A DNA stretch of 14,722 bases, from positions 1 through 14,722 of the forward strand of contig CAJZDJ010000049.1 of assembly GCA_915063485.1 (NCBI GenBank), in the 5' to 3' direction. A program made the translations under genes and the position numbers. The DNA comes from an uncultured Actinomyces sp. Its GTDB lineage: Bacteria; Actinomycetota; Actinomycetes; Actinomycetales; Actinomycetaceae. This document shows, one piece after another, positions 10,110-14,722 of this stretch (the first letter of the stretch is position 1; the number at the start of each line of letters is the position of its first letter). The notes beneath the pieces were generated by a model, which did not search any database, was not told the origin of the DNA, and was given only the letters and a program-made list of their open reading frames with translations.

Positions 10110-10826
10110 ATGAATGATTTTTCTGCTTTGGCAGCCTCGCGCCGTTCTGTGCGGGCTTATTTGGATAAGCCGGTTAGCGCTGAGGATTTACGCGCTATTC
10201 TCGACGACGCCACTAGTGCCTCCAGCTGGTCTAATACGCGTGCTTTCCGGGTGGCTATTGCGCAGGGGGAGCAGGCCCAGCGCCTGCGTAAGGATTATGT
10301 GGAGCGTTTCGATAAGACGCTAGATATTCAGCATCACAAAGCTATGGCTGGCGCTAAGGCGGCGCTGCGTGGGGATTTGCCTGATGGGGATTTCCCGGTG
10401 TGGAAGCCTTACCCCAGCGAGCTGCGCCCGGCCCAGGTTGAGGTGGCTAAGCTGCTGTATGGGGCTTATGGGGTGGAGCGCTCTGATCATGCTGGGCGCG
10501 ACGCCGCTAATAGGCGTAATGTGACTGCGTTTGATGCGCCGGTGATGGGTTTTGTGTTTGTTCACGAAAAGATGCTGCCTTGGTCGGCTATGGATGCGGG
10601 TTTGATGTTGCAAACCTTGTTCTTGTCGGCTAAGTCGCGTGGGATTGATTCGTGTGCGATTGGGATTTTGTCTACTTGGCGTGCCCCGGTGGAGGCTGAG
10701 TTTGAGATTCCTGAGCATTACAAGCTGATTACTGGTTTTGCTTTGGGCTATGGTGACCCGCAGGCTCCTATTAATGCCATGGCGGCTCCGCGTCCTGCGA
10801 TTGAGTTATTGCCGTCTAAACACTGA
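10110..10826 (+). CDS. Nitroreductase family FMN-dependent oxidoreductase
   Basis: A 238-residue flavoprotein of the nitroreductase fold. RRSVRAY (11-17) is the usual FMN-phosphate motif near the N-terminus, ATSASSWSNTRAFR (about 34-47) corresponds to the A-PS-xN-QPW region, and the MDAGLMLQTLFLSAKSRGIDSCAIG block is the family's central helix and loop. These enzymes use NAD(P)H to reduce nitro compounds, quinones or flavins; the physiological substrate here is unknown. I chose ATG 10110 over GTG 10101 because the GTG lies inside the -10 box and the ATG is placed exactly for a leaderless mRNA. It is 56 bases from the NUDIX gene and followed by a terminator, so it is probably monocistronic. 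It interrupts synteny known in M. tuberculosis, where xerD follows the NUDIX gene. Codons are TTG/GAT/GAG rich. Confidence 0.88.
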   Translation: MNDFSALAASRRSVRAYLDKPVSAEDLRAILDDATSASSWSNTRAFRVAIAQGEQAQRLRKDYVERFDKTLDIQHHKAMAGAKAALRGDLPDGDFPVWKPYPSELRPAQVEVAKLLYGAYGVERSDHAGRDAANRRNVTAFDAPVMGFVFVHEKMLPWSAMDAGLMLQTLFLSAKSRGIDSCAIGILSTWRAPVEAEFEIPEHYKLITGFALGYGDPQAPINAMAAPRPAIELLPSKH

Positions 10827-10853
10827 TTTGTGCGGTCTAATTGGCTGCCTCCT

Positions 10854-10892
10854 GGGCTTACGTCACCTGCCGGTAGGTGGTGGCGTAAGCCC
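10854..10892. terminator. Intrinsic-type terminator hairpin after nitroreductase
   Basis: GGGCTTACG (10854-10862) pairs perfectly with CGTAAGCCC (10884-10892). Inside, CACCT and AGGTG can add five pairs around a GCCGGT loop, with an asymmetric bulge. The stem starts 28 bases after the nitroreductase stop and is followed by TACTTATTTA, a weak T-rich tail, so termination may be partly Rho-dependent. Confidence 0.72.
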
Positions 10893-10901
10893 TACTTATT
10901 T

Positions 10902-10917
10902 AAGGACATAGGTCCTT
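10902..10917. promoter_or_regulatory. AAGGAC-N4-GTCCTT palindrome, candidate operator
   Basis: A perfect 6-bp inverted repeat with a four-base spacer (AAGGAC at 10902-10907, GTCCTT at 10912-10917). It ends six bases before the -10 hexamer at 10924 and covers the -35 and spacer region. The GGAC-N4-GTCC core resembles the GGGAC-N4-GTCCC boxes of DosR/DevR-type regulators; the regulator here is unknown. Confidence 0.52.
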
Positions 10918-10920
10918 GTC

Positions 10921-10929
10921 TGCTATGCT
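10921..10929 (+). promoter_or_regulatory. Extended -10 promoter P1 upstream of suf
   Basis: TGC-TATGCT (10921-10929) fits an extended -10 element; transcription would start near 10936. It would give a leader of about 250 bases before sufR. A palindrome overlies the position of its -35. Confidence 0.5.
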
Positions 10930-10935
10930 CGCTGC

Positions 10936-10951
10936 TGGCCAAATGTGGCCA
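10936..10951. repeat. TGGCCA-AATG-TGGCCA inverted repeat at predicted 5' end of P1 transcript
   Basis: TGGCCA at 10936-10941 and 10946-10951 is self-complementary and forms a 6-bp stem with a four-base loop. The same bases read as the direct repeat TGGCCAA. It could be an RNA hairpin at the 5' end or a second operator. Confidence 0.5.
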
Positions 10952-11013
10952 AGTGTTCAACTTGGGTTTGGATGGGTCTGGGGGAGTGGCTAAAGCGTGA
11001 AATTGTGCAGGTA

Positions 11014-11028
11014 AACCTAAGTTAGGTT
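11014..11028. promoter_or_regulatory. AACCTAA-G-TTAGGTT palindrome, DtxR/IdeR-like half sites
   Basis: A perfect 15-base odd palindrome (arms 11014-11020 and 11022-11028). Each arm carries TTAGGTT, the half-site of the iron box TTAGGTTAGSCTAACCTAA, but in the outward arrangement. An iron regulator on a suf operon is biologically reasonable; assignment to DtxR is inference, and the arrangement is not canonical. Confidence 0.48.
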
Positions 11029-11047
11029 GAGCAAAGTTGGCGTGTTT

Positions 11048-11069
11048 CCGCTCTCAACAAAGCGGTTTT
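11048..11069 (+). terminator. Weak terminator-like hairpin in the suf leader
   Basis: CCGCT (11048-11052) pairs with AGCGG (11061-11065) and is followed by TTTT (11066-11069). With a 5-bp stem and an 8-base loop it is weak, but it lies between P1 and P2 and could reduce read-through from P1. The loop also holds CAAC-N6-GTTT (11055-11068), one base from the cyanobacterial SufR pattern CAAC-N6-GTTG. Confidence 0.35.
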
Positions 11070-11114
11070 AGTATTTATGCAAGCCTAATCTTCGCTATTG
11101 TTGTCGGTGCCAGG

Positions 11115-11120
11115 TATGCT
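11115..11120 (+). promoter_or_regulatory. Proximal -10 promoter P2 of sufR
   Basis: TATGCT followed by GGAAG, the same context seen after the pyrG -10. Transcription would start near 11127, leaving a leader of about 56 bases with a strong Shine-Dalgarno. No good -35 is seen (TTCGCT at 11091-11096, spacing 18, is weak), suggesting the need for an activator or release from repression. Confidence 0.5.
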
Positions 11121-11145
11121 GGAAGCAACCAGGATATATGGCATC

Positions 11146-11155
11146 CCTAAGTTAG
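11146..11155. repeat. Second copy of CCTAAGTTAG (operator candidate)
   Basis: An exact 10-base repeat of 11016-11025, including the odd palindrome CTAA-G-TTAG. This copy lies about 20-29 bases downstream of the predicted P2 start, where a bound protein would block transcription. The two copies flank P2, 130 bases apart. Confidence 0.5.
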
Positions 11156-11182
11156 TTGCGGGCGATGCGTAAAGGAGGACCA

Positions 11183-11914
11183 ATGAACTACGGCGACGAC
11201 GCCGGCACTAGGGCTAAAGTCCTTGATCTCATTGTTGAGAAGGGGCCTATTACAGCCGCCCAGCTCGCGCGCGTACTTTCACTAACTCCAGCCGCAATTA
11301 GACGTCATATCACCGCCCTAGAAAACACCGGTCAGATTGAAGTCCATGACCGTCTAGCGGCGGGTAGACGCGGACGCGGGCGCCCCGCACGCCACTATGT
11401 AGCCACCGCAGCCGCCCGCACCAACCTCCAAGAAGGTTACTCAGAACTTGCTAGTCGGGCCCTTTCCTACCTCTCCCAAATCGCTGGCGAAGACGCGGTA
11501 GATTCCTTTGCTGCAGCTCGCGGGCGAGAGTTAGAGCGGCGCTACAGCGGCGTCGTCGAGAGTGTAGGCAAAGACCCGGCAGCACGCGCACGCGCCCTAG
11601 CGGACGCACTCAGCGCTGACGGATACGCAGCCACCGTTCGTGAAATCGGGGACGGTACCTTTGCGGTCCAACTGTGCCAAGGCCACTGCCCAGTACGCGA
11701 GGTAGCCGGCAAATTTAATGAATTATGCGATGCGGAGACCGCTGCGTTCTCCAGGCTACTAGGAGTGCCGGTACAAAGACTGGCCACCCTAGCGGGCGGA
11801 GAACATGTGTGCACCACCCATGTGCCACTAGCGATGCCTACCGTGCGCGCCAGGGCCATCAGGCACCCACAGGAGCCTGCAAACTTACGCAGGCAAAAGG
11901 AAGGACAACGATGA
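11183..11914 (+). CDS. sufR: SufR-type iron-sulfur transcriptional regulator
   Basis: A 243-residue regulator heading the suf operon. The N-terminal winged helix-turn-helix (about 20-75) includes [21 protein letters not shown] and the basic wing [13 protein letters not shown]. The C-terminal half carries CQGHCP (Cys165 and Cys169), LCDAET (Cys182) and HVCTTHVP (Cys210), the SufR cysteine set that can hold an iron-sulfur cluster. SufR proteins sense cluster status and repress suf when cluster is sufficient. I chose ATG 11183 because AAGGAGG (11172-11178) lies four bases before it; in-frame TTG 11156 and ATG 11165 would extend the protein with a Shine-Dalgarno-encoded stretch. The stop overlaps sufB (ATGA). 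Repeated CTAAGTTAG palindromes upstream are candidate self-operators, though they do not match the M. tuberculosis SufR site as I remember it. Confidence 0.93.
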   Translation: MNYGDDAGTRAKVLDLIVEKGPITAAQLARVLSLTPAAIRRHITALENTGQIEVHDRLAAGRRGRGRPARHYVATAAARTNLQEGYSELASRALSYLSQIAGEDAVDSFAAARGRELERRYSGVVESVGKDPAARARALADALSADGYAATVREIGDGTFAVQLCQGHCPVREVAGKFNELCDAETAAFSRLLGVPVQRLATLAGGEHVCTTHVPLAMPTVRARAIRHPQEPANLRRQKEGQR

Positions 11915-13347
11915 CAAGTACCACGAATGAGGCACAACGTAGCGACGAGGAGATCATTGCGTCTATCTCCACGTCCTACGACTACGGGTGGCATGACTCG
12001 GACGCCGCCGGCCAAAGTGCCAAGCGTGGACTGGACGAGCAGGTGGTACGAGACATCTCGGCCATCAAACAAGAACCGCAATGGATGCTCGAACGCCGCC
12101 TGAAGGCATACGAAATTTTTGCGCGCAAACCCATGCCCACCTGGGGTATCGACCTATCCCAGCTAGACATGGACCAGGTCAAGTACTACGTGCGCTCCAC
12201 TGAGCGTCCCACCAACAGCTGGGACGACCTACCCGAAGACATCAAAAACACCTACGACCGTCTAGGCATCCCCCAGGCCGAACACGAGCGTCTGGTGGCC
12301 GGTGTAGCCGCGCAGTACGAATCTGAAGTGGTTTACAACCAGATCCGTGGCGACCTAGAAGAACAGGGCGTTATCTTCGTCGACACCGACACCGCCCTAA
12401 AGAAGTACCCCGAACTATTCAAGGAGTACTTCGGCACCGTAGTTCCCGCCGGCGACAACAAGTTCGCCGCCCTAAACACCGCCGTATGGTCAGGTGGCTC
12501 CTTCATCTACGTGCCCCCGGGCGTACATGTAGAAATCCCGCTACAGGCATACTTCCGTATCAACACCGAAAACATGGGCCAGTTCGAGCGCACCCTAATC
12601 ATCGCCGACGAGGGCTCATACGTGCACTACGTAGAAGGCTGCACCGCCCCCATCTACTCCACCGACTCGCTGCACTCAGCCATCGTGGAAATCGTAGTCA
12701 AAAAGAACGCCCGCGTTCGCTACACCACCATCCAAAACTGGTCTAACAACGTCTACAACCTAGTCACCCAGCGCGCCACCTGCGAAGAAGGCGCCACCAT
12801 GGAATGGGTAGACGGCAACATCGGCTCCAAGCGCAACATGAAGTACCCGGCAGTATTCCTGCTCGGCCCCCACGCACGCGGTGAAGCCCTCTCCATCGCC
12901 TTCGCCGGCGAAGACCAGCACCAAGACACCGGCGCCAAGATGGTACACATGGCGCCCTACACCTCCAGCCACATTGTCTCCAAGTCCATCTCCCGTAACG
13001 GTGGACGCAGCGCCTACCGTGGCCTAGTAAAAATCATGCCCAACGCGCATCACTCCAAGTCCAACGTGCTCTGTGACGCGCTACTAATCGACGAAATCAG
13101 CCGCTCAGACACCTACCCCTACGTTGACGTACGCAACGACGAGGTAGAAATGGGCCACGAAGCCACCGTCTCCAAGGTAAGCGCAGACCAGCTGTTCTAC
13201 CTGATGCAGCGCGGGCTAACCGAAACCGAAGCCATGGCCACCATCGTGCGTGGCTTCGTCGAGCCCATTGCCCGTGAGCTACCCATGGAATACGCCCTGG
13301 AACTAAACCGTCTAATCGAGCTACAGATGGAAAACTCGGTCGGCTGA
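11911..13347 (+). CDS. sufB: Fe-S cluster assembly scaffold protein SufB
   Basis: SufB (478 residues) is the scaffold subunit of the SufBC2D complex on which iron-sulfur clusters are built. The family core is present: [27 protein letters not shown], then [40 protein letters not shown] and [13 protein letters not shown] with Cys388, the likely counterpart of E. coli Cys405. The C-terminal [20 protein letters not shown] fits the SufB/SufD shared fold. No intein interrupts the gene, unlike mycobacterial SufB. ATG 11911 overlaps the sufR stop and follows AAGGAAGGA (11897-11905); the open frame continues further upstream, but that part only shadows sufR. Leu codons by my count: 19 CTA, 8 CTG, 4 CTC, no TTG. 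Confidence 0.97.
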   Translation: MTSTTNEAQRSDEEIIASISTSYDYGWHDSDAAGQSAKRGLDEQVVRDISAIKQEPQWMLERRLKAYEIFARKPMPTWGIDLSQLDMDQVKYYVRSTERPTNSWDDLPEDIKNTYDRLGIPQAEHERLVAGVAAQYESEVVYNQIRGDLEEQGVIFVDTDTALKKYPELFKEYFGTVVPAGDNKFAALNTAVWSGGSFIYVPPGVHVEIPLQAYFRINTENMGQFERTLIIADEGSYVHYVEGCTAPIYSTDSLHSAIVEIVVKKNARVRYTTIQNWSNNVYNLVTQRATCEEGATMEWVDGNIGSKRNMKYPAVFLLGPHARGEALSIAFAGEDQHQDTGAKMVHMAPYTSSHIVSKSISRNGGRSAYRGLVKIMPNAHHSKSNVLCDALLIDEISRSDTYPYVDVRNDEVEMGHEATVSKVSADQLFYLMQRGLTETEAMATIVRGFVEPIARELPMEYALELNRLIELQMENSVG

Positions 13348-13363
13348 CCGCGAGGAGAAGAAA

Positions 13364-14581
13364 ATGAGTCAAAACCTAGCAACCGACCATTCCCAAGCCA
13401 AGCTCGTCGGGGCCCACTCACACGGCGGCCCGCGTTACGTCTCCAGCCGCGCAGACCGCAAAACTTCCTTCGACCTAGCGGATTTCCCGATCCCCACCAA
13501 GGAAGAAGAATGGCGCTTCACCCCGCGCAAACGTTTTGCCCCGCTATTTGACCTAGAGGCCGTCAGCGCCGCTGCAGACCAGGTAAAGGTAGCCACCAAC
13601 CAGGTTGAAGGCATCAGCGTGCAAAACGTTGAGCGCACCGATGAGCGCCTAGGCCAGGTAGGCCAGCCCGGCGACCGCGCCTCCGCAGTCGCCTGGAACG
13701 CCTTCAACCAAGCCACCGTGGTGACCATTGGCGCCGGCGCCCAGCCTAAAGAAGCCCTGGTAGTGGAAATTACCGGTCAGGCTAAAGACGCCGACGACGC
13801 CGCCGCTCACCCCAGCGCCGGACACCTACGCATCATTGCTGAAACTGGCTCCAAAGCCACCGTGGTGCTCTCCCACAAAGGCATGGCCTACTACACCCAG
13901 GGCGTCGAAGTTAGCGTAGCCCCCGACGCCGAGCTAACCCTGGTCACCAACCAGGAATGGGACGACCACGCCCTACACGCCAGCCAACACCGCGTCGAGG
14001 TAGGCGCCAACGCCACCCTCAAGCACGTAGTAGTCTCCCTGGGCGGTGACGTACGCATCAGCCCCGAACTGGGCTTTAGTGGCGAAGGCGGACACATCGA
14101 CGCCTACGGCGTGTACTTCACCGACGCCGGACAGCACCAAGAACACCGCCCCTACGTGGCACACACCGAGCCCCACTGCTACTCACGCGTCACCTACAAG
14201 GGCGCCCTACAGGGTAAAGACGCTCACGCCGTGTGGGTAGGCGACTGCCTCATCGGCCGCCGCGCCCGTGGCACCGACACCTACGAACTCAACCGCAACC
14301 TGGTGCTAACCACCGGGGCCAAGGCTGATTCAGTACCCAACCTGGAAATCGAAAACGGCCAGATCGAAGGCGCCGGTCACGCCAGCGCCACCGGCCGTTT
14401 TGACGACGAGCAGCTGTTCTACCTGCGCGCTCGCGGTATTCCCGAGATTGAGGCCCGCCGCCTGGTGGTGCTGGGCTTCTTCAACGAAATCGTGGCCGAA
14501 ATTGCCGTGCCCGAGGTGGAAGAACGCTTGATGAGCGCCATCGAAGCAGAACTTGAAGTCAGCGGGCTGCTGGAAGCCTGA
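13364..14581 (+). CDS. sufD: Fe-S cluster assembly protein SufD
   Basis: SufD (405 residues) pairs with SufB and SufC in the SUF scaffold complex and is needed for iron acquisition during assembly. The N-terminal IPTKEEEWRFTPRKRFAPLFD is the usual SufD opening. The C-terminal half has the beta-helix region followed by GHASATGRFDDEQLFYLRARGI, where His339 is the probable counterpart of E. coli His360, and ends with LVVLGFFNEIV. ATG 13364 has GAGGAG (13352-13357) six bases upstream and lies 16 bases after sufB, so it belongs to the same operon. Codon style matches sufB (CTA, GAC, GAA). Nothing is broken or missing. Confidence 0.96.
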   Translation: MSQNLATDHSQAKLVGAHSHGGPRYVSSRADRKTSFDLADFPIPTKEEEWRFTPRKRFAPLFDLEAVSAAADQVKVATNQVEGISVQNVERTDERLGQVGQPGDRASAVAWNAFNQATVVTIGAGAQPKEALVVEITGQAKDADDAAAHPSAGHLRIIAETGSKATVVLSHKGMAYYTQGVEVSVAPDAELTLVTNQEWDDHALHASQHRVEVGANATLKHVVVSLGGDVRISPELGFSGEGGHIDAYGVYFTDAGQHQEHRPYVAHTEPHCYSRVTYKGALQGKDAHAVWVGDCLIGRRARGTDTYELNRNLVLTTGAKADSVPNLEIENGQIEGAGHASATGRFDDEQLFYLRARGIPEIEARRLVVLGFFNEIVAEIAVPEVEERLMSAIEAELEVSGLLEA

Positions 14582-14609
14582 TCCAATCAAATAAGTTAAG
14601 GAAAAAGAC

Positions 14610-14722
14610 GTGAGCACCCTAGAAATCAAGAACCTACACGTACAGGTAGAAACCAACGATGGCCCCAAGCCGATTCTGCGCGGCGTAGACCTAACCATTG
14701 GCTCCAACCAGGTACACGCCAT
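14610..14722 (+). CDS. sufC: Fe-S cluster assembly ATPase SufC, N-terminal fragment (window edge)
   Basis: SufC is the ABC-type ATPase of the SUF complex. The first 37 residues are visible: MSTLEIKNLHVQVE, then GPKPILRGVDLTIGSNQVHAI, which is the strand and loop preceding Walker A in SufC; the P-loop itself lies past the window end. GTG 14610 is the start, with AAGGA (14598-14602) seven bases upstream and 28 bases after the sufD stop. The order sufR-sufB-sufD-sufC is the common actinobacterial arrangement, and sufS and sufU homologues would be expected next. Confidence 0.93.
   Translation, partial: MSTLEIKNLHVQVETNDGPKPILRGVDLTIGSNQVHA

Larger units (their letters stand above)
10827..11182. 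other. 356-base control region between nitroreductase and sufR
   Basis: No convincing protein gene is present on either strand. The region holds a terminator hairpin, four further inverted repeats, one 10-bp direct repeat and two -10 boxes, listed separately. Local composition is visibly richer in A and T than the coding flanks. I recognise no known riboswitch. Confidence 0.7.

Noticed and set aside
10970..11060. tRNA-like D-arm string GAGTGGCTAAAGCG near 10984
   Set aside because: Resembles a tRNA D-arm, but there is no matching acceptor stem, no GGTTCGAATCC-type T arm and no plausible anticodon arm.
11542..12081. 179-codon open frame on the minus strand across sufR/sufB
   Set aside because: Lies fully over two well-conserved genes; high-GC codon structure opens antisense frames. 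No recognisable motif or ribosome site.
11911..13347. Intein in sufB, as in mycobacteria
   Set aside because: The frame is continuous at 478 residues, the normal length for intein-free SufB, with no intein motifs.

Overview
The window is a 14.7 kb stretch of a moderately high-GC Gram-positive chromosome, with every supportable gene on the + strand. Gene order and protein sequences point to an actinobacterium. The run recN - steA - steB - pyrG - NUDIX matches the M. tuberculosis order recN / Rv1697 / mctB / pyrG / Rv1700. SufB carries no intein, unlike mycobacterial SufB. An Actinomycetaceae-type host is my guess from overall style (heavy CTA leucine codons, short gaps); I cannot name a genus.

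Region 1 (1-7590) is a tight, probably co-transcribed array: the end of recN (DNA repair), steA and steB (cell-separation proteins), a short MraY/WecA-like membrane phosphotransferase homologue, a MurJ-family flippase and a GT4 glycosyltransferase. Starts and stops overlap or nearly touch. The last three genes have the parts list of a small lipid-linked-sugar pathway placed beside division genes. A 16-bp site inside murJ matches the chromosome-partition sequence parS at 15 of 16 positions.

Region 2 (7591-10826) holds CTP synthase (pyrG), a NUDIX hydrolase of the ADP-ribose pyrophosphatase type, and a nitroreductase. pyrG and the nitroreductase are each preceded by a near-identical TAGG(C/G)TGGAA element at the right distance for leaderless transcripts. 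Codon style changes within pyrG from CTA/GAC/GAA-rich to TTG/GAT/GAG-rich and stays that way through the nitroreductase.

Region 3 (10827-11182) is the only long non-coding gap. It holds a terminator hairpin, a GGAC-N4-GTCC palindrome over an extended -10 promoter, further inverted repeats, two copies of CCTAAGTTAG (one within an AACCTAA-G-TTAGGTT palindrome), and a second -10 box. It appears to be a complex control region for the suf operon.

Region 4 (11183-14722) is the start of the SUF iron-sulfur assembly operon: sufR (repressor with four candidate cluster cysteines), sufB, sufD and the start of sufC, cut by the window edge.
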